Of a stretch of 64,000 bases of DNA, positions 28,784-37,780 are shown one piece after another. The DNA lies in the NCBI GenBank assembly GCA_028293825.1, contig JAQGNY010000011.1:62001-126000 (forward strand), given 5' to 3'. Below the pieces are notes generated by a model, which was given only the letters and a program-made list of their open reading frames with translations, did no database searches and was not told where the DNA came from. Both the position numbers and the translations under genes were made by a program. This DNA comes from Verrucomicrobiaceae bacterium (GTDB lineage Bacteria > Pseudomonadota > Gammaproteobacteria > Pseudomonadales > CAMLJR01). Positions within the stretch are counted from its first letter, which is position 1, and each line of letters begins with the position of its first letter.

Positions 28784-30093
28784 ACCGCCGTATTTTCCAA
28801 CAGTGCTTTGGCCTGCGTAACTCGATTGTCGGTTTCGGAGCGCCAAGTGCGCTCGATATCGCTGAGCGTTGGCTCTGCGCCTTCGATCCGTTCGCGAAAT
28901 ATTTTTTGCAGCTCAGCGCTTGCAGCCTGTTCTTCTCGCAACGGCGCCGCAGATAAAATAGCGCGCGCACTCGTCATCGTGCGCCCCAATTTTTCCTGCG
29001 CATGCAATTGCTTCCATAACGCCGCTTGCTCGTCGTGTCGATACGCCAAATGCTGATCGAAATACGCAGCAATAACACCGAGCCGGTTGCGCCCGACATC
29101 GTTGTCGTAATCGAGCTCGCCGCGCGCCGCCGCATCGAACGGGCGGTAATAATCCGCGTCGAGTTGCGTATACGCCGCAGGCAACACTGGCAATTTGCGA
29201 ATGTCCGGATGTGTCAGTAATAACTGGCCTGCTTGGGACAACACGAACTCGGCGAATGCACGCGCACCATCGCCATTCGATGCGCTCGCGGTAATGGCGA
29301 TGTGCCCGGGATTGATGCCGCTGCGATGCGGATACGCAAATTTTAATTTGGCGCCATTCGCTATTGCCGACGCGACAAAAAAGTCGATCGATAAGCCGAC
29401 GGCGCAGCGACCGGATGCAACATCGTCGCTGACGAAACTGGCGCCGTGCTCCATCAACACCGATTGCGCGGCGATTTCATTCCACAACGCCCAGCCCTGT
29501 TGCCAACCGTATCCCTGCAAAACAATATCGATCATCACCGGTGCGAAACCAACCCGCGCCGGATTTGGCAATGCAATCTGCCCGGCCAAACGCGGATCGG
29601 TTAAATCGCGCCAATCTTTTGGTTGCCGCACACCCAATCGTGTTAACGCCGATTCATTGATAGCAAAACCGTAACCGGCCATTTCGGTCGCGACAAAATA
29701 ATCGTCCGCATCGCGCAATTGCGTGTGGCCTATTTTTGTCGGCAGTTTCGTGCGGTCGATATCGAGCTTGCGCAAAGCGTTTTCGGATTTAAGCCGCGCG
29801 AAAGTTCGCGGCGACGCCGACCAATACACATCGACGCCACTTTGTTGCGGTTGTAATAAATACGGCAACGCGTCGCGCGGCATCCGCCAGATAATTTGCA
29901 GCCGATATTCCGGGTGCAATTTTTCGAATGCTGCTTCGAAGCGCGATACCACCTCATCAGGATAACTGGTGACAACAACAACATTGCGCGGATCGGCGCG
30001 CAGCGGCAGCGCGACAGTGGCAAGAGCCACCGCCGAACCTTTTAGAAAATTACGTCGATTAAGCGCGAATACAGTTGATTTAGAATTTGTCAT
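28780..30093 (-). CDS. Tat-exported extracellular solute-binding protein with C-terminal extension
   Basis: A 437-residue protein. The Tat motif RRNFLKGSAVALATVALP lies in the leader. The mature part begins VVVVTSYPDEVVSRFEAAFEK and resembles iron(III)/oxyanion binding proteins of the SBP family (DVYWSASPRTFARL; IALPNPARVGFAP). About 100 extra C-terminal residues are predicted helical and not typical of the family. Tat export suggests folding, possibly with a cofactor, before secretion. No ABC permease or ATPase is adjacent. It is located 30 bp after a TonB receptor gene and coupled to a di-heme cytochrome gene. Confidence 0.85.
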   Translation of the reverse strand: MTNSKSTVFALNRRNFLKGSAVALATVALPLRADPRNVVVVTSYPDEVVSRFEAAFEKLHPEYRLQIIWRMPRDALPYLLQPQQSGVDVYWSASPRTFARLKSENALRKLDIDRTKLPTKIGHTQLRDADDYFVATEMAGYGFAINESALTRLGVRQPKDWRDLTDPRLAGQIALPNPARVGFAPVMIDIVLQGYGWQQGWALWNEIAAQSVLMEHGASFVSDDVASGRCAVGLSIDFFVASAIANGAKLKFAYPHRSGINPGHIAITASASNGDGARAFAEFVLSQAGQLLLTHPDIRKLPVLPAAYTQLDADYYRPFDAAARGELDYDNDVGRNRLGVIAAYFDQHLAYRHDEQAALWKQLHAQEKLGRTMTSARAILSAAPLREEQAASAELQKIFRERIEGAEPTLSDIERTWRSETDNRVTQAKALLENTAV

Positions 30094-30123
30094 CGCTTGG
30101 CTCCCTTCAAAATATTGTCGCGC

Positions 30124-32115
30124 TTAAAAGCCAATGTTGAATTGCGCGAAATAGGTACGGCCCGCTTCGGGAAAGCCTTCAGAATATTCGTAGAGTCGAT
30201 CGAATAAATTACGCACGCCGATTTCCACCAGCAAACTTCTTTCAAACAAGCGATAGCCGGTTTTCAAGTTGGCGATGCCGAAGCCGCCGACTTGTTGTTT
30301 ACCGTCGCTGGTTGAATAACGCGATGACGACACCTCAACGCTGCCGGTTGCCGTCCACAGATCGTCGATATGCCAGGTCGCGTCGCCGACCAATTTGTGG
30401 CGCGGCGTATCGGTGAGATGAACGCTGGAGTCGCTTATATTTTTGCGGCTGATATAACCGTAACTGGCGCCGACATCCCACGAGTTAAGATCGGCGCGTA
30501 CGCCGCCGTCGAACCCATCGATACGCACCTTGCCAACGTTTTGCATTTGCGTACACGGCGGTGTGGAACAGGCCGTCGCTGGAATACTAATCGCCTGTAT
30601 TAAATCGCTGACTTCCGAGTGATAAACGCTGGCATTCCAATGCCATATTGTTGCGAAGACATCGTCATAGCCAATTTCAAAATGATTGGCGCGCTCGGAC
30701 TTTAAATCGGCATTTGGCAGTGCCGTACCCATGCGATATGAATAACGATCTTTAATGGTCGGGAAGCGGCTTTTGCGTGCGAAGGTCGCATGCAATAAAC
30801 CCGAATCGGTCGACTGATAAAACAGACCCAGCGTCGCGTTGTTGGCATTGCTGTCATCGCGTGCAAAATCCGAAACCACTCGCGTTTTTGCGTTGTAATC
30901 CTCGGCCTGCAAACTGTCGCGCCAATCGTGCGAAACCCCGGCAACCAGCGATAATTTATCGGTCAGATCGTGCGTGTCTTCGAGCGCAATCGATTGCGTA
31001 CGATCTTCATCGTGGCGAATCGGTTCGCCGGCGTTGTGTTCGCGATGCACATCGTCTTTCCAGTGATACGCCGTTTTCAGCAGATTAATATCGCTCAACT
31101 GAAAATCGCCTTCGACGCTGGCGCCATTGGTGTAGTCGTCATACCAGCTTTGAAATGAAGAGCCTTTTTTCTGCGTGGTATAGGTGGCGTCGTCATACGC
31201 AAACAGCGAGTTTTGGTAAGTGTCGTGGAATGCTCGCGACTTCAACGTCGCGATGCCGATCTGCGTGCTGGAAATAAAATAAAGACTGTCCTTATCCCAA
31301 TACGGCCATTGCCAGTAGCGCGCGGTTACGCCCGGTACCGATCCCGCATACGGCGGGTTGCCTTTGACGCCGTGCTGCGAAATGTAATTCAGGCTGTATT
31401 CGTCGGTCGCATTCGGCGTGAATCCGACTTTTAAATTGTATTTGCGATCGGTGTTGTAACTGTTGTCACGATTGCCGCCATCTTCGGATTTCACCGCATC
31501 GAAACTATCCGGCAAGCGATAGAAGTTTTGATCGAGATATGACGCGCCGGCCTGTATGTACCAGTTGCCTTGATTGCTGCCGACATTGGCGTAAATACGG
31601 TTGCCATTATTTTTGCCGTTATCGGTCCAAGTCGCGCCACCGCCGACCTCGCCCTCGAATTCTTTTTGCGGTCTGCGGCTAACTAAATTAATTGCGCCGC
31701 CGAGTGTATTCGGCCCATAAATTAATGAGCTGAAACCTTTGGCAACATCAATGCGCGACAAATCGAAGGTATTGAAACGACCGAGATCGACATAACCGTC
31801 GTACGGCACATACACGGGTATGCCATCGACAAAAACGGGCACTTGGCGCAAATCGAAACCGCGCACGTAAACCATTTCCTCATTGCGCGCGCCGACTTTA
31901 CTGATGCTGATCCCGGCGGTGGTATTGAGCGCGGTGCCGACCGTTTCCTTGTCGTACAGACGCATGGTTTTTACGTCGATGCTCTGGCCGTTTTCGATCG
32001 ATTCGTGCAGCGCGCTGGCGGTGACGACAACCGTACCGAGCGTGAATATGCCGTCATCGGCGCCGAATGCAGCGCCGCTCGATGCAAGCAATAGCGAAAT
32101 TACTGTCTTTCTCAT
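30124..32115 (-). CDS. TonB-dependent outer-membrane receptor
   Basis: A 663-residue outer-membrane transporter. The signal peptide ends near GAAFGA. A TonB-box-like GTVVVTAS precedes the plug domain (MVYVRGFDLRQVPVFVDGIPV). The barrel ends with FAQFNIGF, with the terminal Phe expected for Bam-dependent insertion. A strong Shine-Dalgarno (GGGGAG) precedes the ATG. It heads the operon with the Tat-exported binding protein and the di-heme cytochrome. A ModE-like dyad lies 44-67 bp upstream of its start codon, which makes a molybdenum- or tungsten-related cargo worth considering alongside iron chelates. Confidence 0.92.
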   Translation of the reverse strand: MRKTVISLLLASSGAAFGADDGIFTLGTVVVTASALHESIENGQSIDVKTMRLYDKETVGTALNTTAGISISKVGARNEEMVYVRGFDLRQVPVFVDGIPVYVPYDGYVDLGRFNTFDLSRIDVAKGFSSLIYGPNTLGGAINLVSRRPQKEFEGEVGGGATWTDNGKNNGNRIYANVGSNQGNWYIQAGASYLDQNFYRLPDSFDAVKSEDGGNRDNSYNTDRKYNLKVGFTPNATDEYSLNYISQHGVKGNPPYAGSVPGVTARYWQWPYWDKDSLYFISSTQIGIATLKSRAFHDTYQNSLFAYDDATYTTQKKGSSFQSWYDDYTNGASVEGDFQLSDINLLKTAYHWKDDVHREHNAGEPIRHDEDRTQSIALEDTHDLTDKLSLVAGVSHDWRDSLQAEDYNAKTRVVSDFARDDSNANNATLGLFYQSTDSGLLHATFARKSRFPTIKDRYSYRMGTALPNADLKSERANHFEIGYDDVFATIWHWNASVYHSEVSDLIQAISIPATACSTPPCTQMQNVGKVRIDGFDGGVRADLNSWDVGASYGYISRKNISDSSVHLTDTPRHKLVGDATWHIDDLWTATGSVEVSSSRYSTSDGKQQVGGFGIANLKTGYRLFERSLLVEIGVRNLFDRLYEYSEGFPEAGRTYFAQFNIGF

Positions 32116-32158
32116 ACAGGCTCCCCAATTTGAATTACTTAAGACGAGTTTTAGTTAT

Positions 32159-32182
32159 CGCTATATTTAACCAGATATATCG
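32159..32182 (-). promoter_or_regulatory. ModE-like operator upstream of the TonB-receptor operon
   Basis: Two half-sites in inverted orientation, CGCTATAT (32159-32166) and ATATATCG (32175-32182; its reverse complement is CGATATAT). They match the CG-n-TATAT half-site of ModE boxes, with total span 24 bp. The position 44-67 bp before the TonB receptor start suits molybdate-responsive repression. The match is from recalled consensus, not from a computed score. Confidence 0.55.
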
Positions 32183-32214
32183 TTGGATAAAATTTTTATT
32201 GATTTACGACACGG

Positions 32215-35200
32215 CTAATAAACGTCACGCACGTAGCGTTTGGCGGCGGCAAGTTCGCACACATAATCCGCCGCCTTGGCCGCTGTCATCTCGCCATGCG
32301 CAGCCACCACGGCCTGCAACATACGATCGACATCCTTCGCCATCCGACTGGCATCGCCGCACACATAGAAGTGCGCACCGTCCTGCAACCAACGCCACAA
32401 CTCGGCGCCGTGTTCGCACATGCGATCCTGCACATAAATTTTTTCGGTTTGATCGCGCGAGAATGCCAAGTCCAAGCGCGTCAGAAATTTATCGGCGCGC
32501 CATTTCTCCAGTTCGTCCCGGTAATAAAAATCGGTTGCCGCATGTTGTTCGCCGAAGAACAACCAATTCTTACCGGTGGCGCCAGTGGCCTGACGTTCAT
32601 GTAAAAACGCGCGAAACGGCGCTACGCCAGTGCCCGGCCCAACCATGATCATCGGCACGGTGGGATCGCTCGGCGGGCGAAAATGCGCCGATTTTTGCAG
32701 AAATAACGACACCGCGCTGTCGTTGACGCGATCCGCCAGAAAAGTCGACGACACGCCTTTGCGCTGTCTATTTCGATAGTGATAGCGCACGGCTGATACG
32801 GTCAGATGCACTTCGTTTGCGAACGCTTTTGGGCTGGACGAAATCGAATACAGACGCGGTTGCAGGCGCCTCAACAAACTCTGCAGATCGGTCGGATTGA
32901 ATTTCGCAGCGGGATGCTCGCGCAATACATCGACCAGTTGCTTGCCCCACAGCCAGTCTTTCAATTCATTTTCGCGCTCGGGTTTAAGCAACGCGGGTAA
33001 TGGTTCAGCGACGGCGCTGCGCGCGGCGATCGCTTCCAACATCGCGCGCGACGGCTGTGCAATTTCATAGTGATTACACAATGCGGCGTGCAGCGGAAAT
33101 TCGCCAAGCTCGGGTAGTGCAACAGGCGTTTCTTTTGGTAACCCAAGTACGTCGATAAATTCATCGACCAGCTCGGCGCAATTGCTCGGCCACACACCCA
33201 GCGCATCGCCCGCTTCATATTGAAACGAATCGTCCAGTGCGAACGCGAAATGTCGCGTCTCTTTACTCGATCCGTCACCGTTCAAACGCTGATTCATGAT
33301 TAAGCGCGATGCGAATGGCGATTTTTTTGTGTATGCGGGCTCTGATTTTTTATTGACAGTTATTGTGGATGAATCCAGCACTGCTGTTTTCGTAGCGTTT
33401 TTCTCAACAACGTTCTCGGCGTCATTCGCGCTGCCTTTACCTTCAATCAATGCCGCAGAGATTGTATGCAGCCAATTTTTCGCTGGCGTTTCAAAATCGG
33501 AATCGCAATCGATGCGCGCACTTAATCGCTGTGCGCCAAGCGCTTCCAATCGCGCATCGAGCTTGCGACCGAAACCGCAGAACTGACCGTAGCTGGAATC
33601 GCCAAACGCGAGCACGCCGTAGCGTGTGCGTTCAAGTGCCGGTGCATTATCGGTTTGCAACGCATGCCACAGTGCTGCGCCGTTATCGGGTGGATCGCCG
33701 TCGCCAAATGTGCTGGTCAGCAATAATAAATTTTGCGCCTTGGATAAATCGGCGGGCGCGAAAGCATCCATGCTGTGCGAAGTCACGTCGAAATCGCTCG
33801 CTTTGAAATGTTCGGCACATTGATCCGCGAAACTCTCAACGTTGCCAGTTTGCGACGCCCATAAAATGGTTACCGATGTTTTCGCAATGACTGGAACTAT
33901 TGATTGTGATGACATCGGCGATTGCGGTGGTGAATATGCCAGCGGTTGCGCGTCATAGTTGGATGTTCCAGACCGCGAAAATAAACCGGCGAGCATCCCG
34001 TCGATCAATATTCTTCGCGCCGGTTGCAGCGGCGCGTTTGCAGGAAGCGTCGGTACGCCGCCCGCCCCGCGCCCCGCCTCACTGCTTAACCCCAACAAAA
34101 AGCCCTGCAAATACAGCTGTTCTTGCGCATCCAAAACCGGGGCCTGCGCAACCTCCAAACCGAGCAATTGAGCCAACGCGGTAATTTGCATGGTGTCGAT
34201 TTCCGTAATCGTGGCAGTTCGGGTATCGGTATGGACCATCGTGCGCATGTCGGTTTTGGTGGCGATAGCTACGTTGCTGTCTTCAGTATCTGCGTTAGCG
34301 TCCGCGTCGATATGTACCACTGGAATTTCCTCCGCAACTTTGCACAACATGACTGCGCAAAATTTAAATTCGGGTTGTTGCGAAATCGGATCGATGGCAT
34401 CGCTGGTAACGGCATTGATCGCAAGGTCCTCGCCAAACACATCGTTCCAATGAAACGGTGCGAAGCAATTACCGGCGCGTACGCGGTCCGTCACCACCGC
34501 CGGCAATATGGCGCGGCCGCGCCGCGAGCGAATTTCAACACGATCCTTGTCGCAAATATTCAATGCGGCCGCGTCTTCGGGATGCAACTCGACAAACGGA
34601 CCGGGATTTAATTTATTAAGCGTTGCGATTTTTCCGGTCTTCGTCATCGTATGCCATTGATGTTGCAGGCGACCGGTATTAAGCACGATGGGGAAATCAG
34701 GATCGGGCATTTCCGCTGCATCCATATGCGGGCGTGGAAAAAACACACCCTTGCCGCTCGCTGTCGCGAATGTCAGGCACGGTTGAGCGCCATCGTCATC
34801 GCGGCGCAATTTTTGGCTGACACCATCGTTCAAATACCGAATCGGATGCCGATCATTGTTGTCGGCGGGCGGACACGGCCACTGCAATGAGGTTTCGCGC
34901 AGACGCGAATAACTCGCACCGCGAATGTCGTAACCGGTGTTCGGATTCCAGAATTTTTTTATCTCATCGAAAACGTCTGTCGCCGATGCGTAAGTAAATG
35001 CGTGCGCATAACCCATCGCGCAGGCGACGCGCGCGATAATTTGCCAATCAGCCATTGCATCGCCGGGCGGATCGATCGCGTGCTGCATCAGCGTTAAATT
35101 TCGCTCGGAATTAATCATCACGCCTTCGGCTTCGGCCCACAGCGCGCCCGGCAATAAAATATCGGCGTAACGATTGGTTTCGGTATCGAGGAACGCATCC

Positions 35201-36489
35201 TGCGTGATGACCAATTCGCAAGCTTGCAGAGCAGCGATAACATTTTTTCGATTCGGCACGGTCGCTACCGGATTGGTGCAAATAATCCAGCAGGCTTTTA
35301 TTTGTCCGCTTTGCATGGTGTCGAACATCGCGACGGTGCCGCCGCCGAGTCGCGTGTGCAAAGTGTCTCGCGCTACTCCCCAAGCTTGTTCGACAAAGTG
35401 ACGATCGTCTTCGACCAATACTGAGCGCTGACCGGGCAAGCCCGGGCCCATGTAGCCCATTTCGCGTCCACCCATTGCGTTGGGCTGGCCGGTCAATGAA
35501 AACGGACCACTGCCGAGACGGCAGATTGCGCCCGTTGCCAAATGTAAATTGCAAATCGCATTAGTATTCCAGGTACCGTGCGTGCTTTGGTTCAAGCCCA
35601 TCGTCCAGCAGCTCATCCAATTGGCGGCATTGCCGATTAATTCGGCGGCCTGACAAATATCCGCAATATTTAATCCGGTAATTTCCGCAACTTTTCCCGG
35701 CGTGTAATCGGCGAGAAATTCCGGCATCGCCTCCCATCCTTCGGTGAACTCGGCGATGAATTCGGCATTCGTGTGATTATTTTTTTGCAGTAGATGCAAC
35801 AAGCCATTCAACAGCGCGAGATCGGTACCGGGTTTTATTTGCAGGAATAAATGTGCTTTGTCGGCGGTTGCGTTGCGACGCGGGTCGACCACGATTAATT
35901 TCGCGCCGGCTTTAATGCGATCCATCATGCGCAAAAATAAAATCGGATGGCAGTCGGCCATGTTTGCGCCGATGACGAAGAACACATCGGCGTGATCGAA
36001 ATCCTGATACGAGCCCGGCGGTCCGTCGGACCCGAGCGATAATTTATAACCGCTGCCGGCGCTGGCCATGCACAGGCGCGAATTCGATTCGATCTGATTG
36101 GTGCCGATAAAACCTTTAATTAATTTGTTGCAAAGATATTGCGCTTCCAGCGACATTTGTCCGGACACATAAAAAGCAAACGCATCCGGGCCGTGTTCGT
36201 CGATAATTTTGCGCAAACGTTGTGCGGTATCGGCGATGGCCGCGTCCATTGCAAGTGGCGTTGGATCTTTATCGCGCTGCTGACGGATGTAGGCTTTTTC
36301 CAAACGACCGGAATTGCGCAACGCGCCCGCACTGGTCGCGCCTTTCGTGCACAACCGTCCGAAGTTGGTCGGATGCGATTTATCGCCGCTGACTTTCACA
36401 ACTTTGTTATCGGCAACTTCCAATAACATACCGCAGCCTACCCCGCAGTATGGGCAAACCGTAGCGACTGTTTTATTTGCTGTGGCCAT
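32215..36489 (-). CDS. nasA: Assimilatory nitrate reductase fused to a CysJ-like diflavin reductase
   Basis: A 1424-residue single-chain enzyme expected to reduce nitrate to nitrite with NADPH. The N-terminal [4Fe-4S] motif uses Cys12, Cys15, Cys19 and Cys47. The bis-MGD molybdopterin domain runs to about residue 740. A linker with a CysJ-like helical segment (EQLYLQGFLLGL) follows. A flavodoxin domain starts near 872 (ILWASQTGNVESF), the FAD domain contains RLYSISSS near 1212, and the NADPH domain has GPGTGVAPFR near 1284. The C-terminal [2Fe-2S] BFD-like domain of some NasA proteins is absent. Fusion of this kind is known in proteobacteria. No nitrite reductase or nitrate transporter gene is adjacent, which is unusual. 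Confidence 0.93.
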   Translation of the reverse strand: MATANKTVATVCPYCGVGCGMLLEVADNKVVKVSGDKSHPTNFGRLCTKGATSAGALRNSGRLEKAYIRQQRDKDPTPLAMDAAIADTAQRLRKIIDEHGPDAFAFYVSGQMSLEAQYLCNKLIKGFIGTNQIESNSRLCMASAGSGYKLSLGSDGPPGSYQDFDHADVFFVIGANMADCHPILFLRMMDRIKAGAKLIVVDPRRNATADKAHLFLQIKPGTDLALLNGLLHLLQKNNHTNAEFIAEFTEGWEAMPEFLADYTPGKVAEITGLNIADICQAAELIGNAANWMSCWTMGLNQSTHGTWNTNAICNLHLATGAICRLGSGPFSLTGQPNAMGGREMGYMGPGLPGQRSVLVEDDRHFVEQAWGVARDTLHTRLGGGTVAMFDTMQSGQIKACWIICTNPVATVPNRKNVIAALQACELVITQDAFLDTETNRYADILLPGALWAEAEGVMINSERNLTLMQHAIDPPGDAMADWQIIARVACAMGYAHAFTYASATDVFDEIKKFWNPNTGYDIRGASYSRLRETSLQWPCPPADNNDRHPIRYLNDGVSQKLRRDDDGAQPCLTFATASGKGVFFPRPHMDAAEMPDPDFPIVLNTGRLQHQWHTMTKTGKIATLNKLNPGPFVELHPEDAAALNICDKDRVEIRSRRGRAILPAVVTDRVRAGNCFAPFHWNDVFGEDLAINAVTSDAIDPISQQPEFKFCAVMLCKVAEEIPVVHIDADANADTEDSNVAIATKTDMRTMVHTDTRTATITEIDTMQITALAQLLGLEVAQAPVLDAQEQLYLQGFLLGLSSEAGRGAGGVPTLPANAPLQPARRILIDGMLAGLFSRSGTSNYDAQPLAYSPPQSPMSSQSIVPVIAKTSVTILWASQTGNVESFADQCAEHFKASDFDVTSHSMDAFAPADLSKAQNLLLLTSTFGDGDPPDNGAALWHALQTDNAPALERTRYGVLAFGDSSYGQFCGFGRKLDARLEALGAQRLSARIDCDSDFETPAKNWLHTISAALIEGKGSANDAENVVEKNATKTAVLDSSTITVNKKSEPAYTKKSPFASRLIMNQRLNGDGSSKETRHFAFALDDSFQYEAGDALGVWPSNCAELVDEFIDVLGLPKETPVALPELGEFPLHAALCNHYEIAQPSRAMLEAIAARSAVAEPLPALLKPERENELKDWLWGKQLVDVLREHPAAKFNPTDLQSLLRRLQPRLYSISSSPKAFANEVHLTVSAVRYHYRNRQRKGVSSTFLADRVNDSAVSLFLQKSAHFRPPSDPTVPMIMVGPGTGVAPFRAFLHERQATGATGKNWLFFGEQHAATDFYYRDELEKWRADKFLTRLDLAFSRDQTEKIYVQDRMCEHGAELWRWLQDGAHFYVCGDASRMAKDVDRMLQAVVAAHGEMTAAKAADYVCELAAAKRYVRDVY

Positions 36490-36513
36490 ACTCTACGTCC
36501 GCAAATCATGTGT

Positions 36514-36571
36514 AAAAAAAAGCGCTCATCGCCGTAAAACTCCTTCTTTGGAGTTAAACAACCATGAGCGC
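36514..36571 (-). terminator. Leader intrinsic terminator upstream of nasA
   Basis: Read on the minus strand, GCGCTCAT (36571-36564) pairs perfectly with ATGAGCGC (36529-36522) and is followed at once by eight Us (36521-36514). This gives a textbook terminator ending 24 bp before the nasA ATG. The loop contains the second ANTAR-type hairpin, so readthrough is presumably controlled. Confidence 0.75.
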
Positions 36572-36611
36572 CATTGCCCTACTTTCTGGTAAAACCCTCC
36601 GACATTGGAGG
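36538..36611 (-). promoter_or_regulatory. Dual hexaloop hairpins (ANTAR antiterminator target) in the nasA leader
   Basis: Two small hairpins with six-base loops occur in the transcribed leader: CCTCC-AATGTC-GGAGG (36611-36596) and AACTCC-AAAGAA-GGAGTT (36555-36538). Both loops have A at position 1 and G at position 4, the signature of RNA sites bound by ANTAR proteins such as NasR or NasT. The second hairpin lies within the terminator. Nitrate- or nitrogen-responsive antitermination is therefore likely. The ANTAR protein gene is not in this window. Confidence 0.72.
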
Positions 36612-36654
36612 AATCGAGATCTCACACGCATTGATTAATTAACAACGAACCAAC

Positions 36655-36678
36655 CGATATGTCCCACGGGATATATCG
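36655..36678 (-). promoter_or_regulatory. ModE-like dyad upstream of the nasA leader
   Basis: CGATATGTC (36655-36663) and GATATATCG (36670-36678) are inverted with a 6-bp spacer, giving the same 24-bp span as the site before the TonB-receptor operon. One half-site (CGATATAT) is identical to that site. It lies about 45 bp upstream of the first leader hairpin, consistent with a promoter-proximal position. The left half has one mismatch. Confidence 0.5.
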
Positions 36679-36880
36679 TTAAAAGCAAAGCGCACGCCAA
36701 TGCGCCAGCGCCTTACAATTCAAGGGCTTTTTATTATTTACGGAATAAATCGCGCTGCGTCGTGGTGCGCGCGAGCGCTTTGCGCACAATAGATGTGCCG
36801 AAAAGCACGAAATGATTTGAAGTGGAAGACGCTGAATTATCTTTAGAAGGGTGTTTCTATTAGAAGGCTTTAAAAGTTAC

Positions 36881-37780
36881 TTAATCGGCGCTCACTACAA
36901 CTTTTTTCTCGCCTCTGATTACATATAAACCACTTATCACGACAATGGCGGCACCGATAAGCATCGAGCTGCTCGGCAGCGCGGTCCAAAATATCCAATC
37001 GAATAATAAGCCCCACAAGAGCGCGGTGTACTCGAACGGTGCGACTGTAGCCGCCGGCGCCAGCCGAAAAGCCAACGTCAGTAAATATTGGCCGAATGCA
37101 CCAGCCACGCCAATGCCGGCAATCCACGGCCAGTGCGATGATTGAATCGGTACCCAATTGAGACTCGCCAACATACCTGCGACCACGGTCGAAATAATCA
37201 TGGTCCATAAAACCGTGGCGGCGGCGGAATCGGTGCGCGCCAGCACGCGAATCAAAATCGAGCTGATCGCGTATTGAAACGCCGTTGCAAATGCGGCCAG
37301 CCCGCAGAGCGTTAACAATCCTGAACCTGTCGGCCGCAAAATTATCAGCACGCCCGTTAATCCAGTGGCGACCGCCAACCATTTTTTCCACGTTACCTTT
37401 TCACGCAGGAATAAAACCGACATCGCTGTTATCAATAGCGGGCCGCATAGTCGTATCGAATACGCATCGCTCAGCGACAGAATGCTCAGCGAATAAACGA
37501 ATGACGCCAAAATGCCCACGCCCAGCAAGCCGCGTAGCAGATGAATTGGCCAATTAATGGCAAATAAGTTTTTGTGTTGCCCCGAGGCGAGCGTGAATAG
37601 CAACACCAGCGGCAAGGATGCGATGCCGCGAATAAACGAAACCTGCAACGCAGGATAGGTCGCGACCAGATGTTTCATCGACAAATCCATCACCGCGAAT
37701 GCGCCAATGGCGCAGAGCATCCAAACAATTCCGCGCAACGATGAATTTGTTAGAGAAGATTGTTTAAGTGTGTTCGGCAT
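36881..37780 (-). CDS. EamA/DMT-superfamily transporter
   Basis: A 299-residue membrane protein with about ten helices in two EamA halves (IVWMLCAIGAFAVMDLSMKH near the N-terminus; TGSGLLTLCGLAAFATAFQ starting the second). Resembles RhaT/RarD-type permeases. Substrate unknown. The ATG at 37780 lies inside the last codons of the DedA-rhodanese gene (17-bp overlap), suggesting coupling of the two. Confidence 0.87.
   Translation of the reverse strand: MPNTLKQSSLTNSSLRGIVWMLCAIGAFAVMDLSMKHLVATYPALQVSFIRGIASLPLVLLFTLASGQHKNLFAINWPIHLLRGLLGVGILASFVYSLSILSLSDAYSIRLCGPLLITAMSVLFLREKVTWKKWLAVATGLTGVLIILRPTGSGLLTLCGLAAFATAFQYAISSILIRVLARTDSAAATVLWTMIISTVVAGMLASLNWVPIQSSHWPWIAGIGVAGAFGQYLLTLAFRLAPAATVAPFEYTALLWGLLFDWIFWTALPSSSMLIGAAIVVISGLYVIRGEKKVVVSAD

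Noticed and set aside
32067..32648. 193-codon plus-strand frame at the 3' end of nasA
   Set aside because: It is antisense to the NADPH-binding domain and rich in Arg, His and Pro, typical of a shadow frame.
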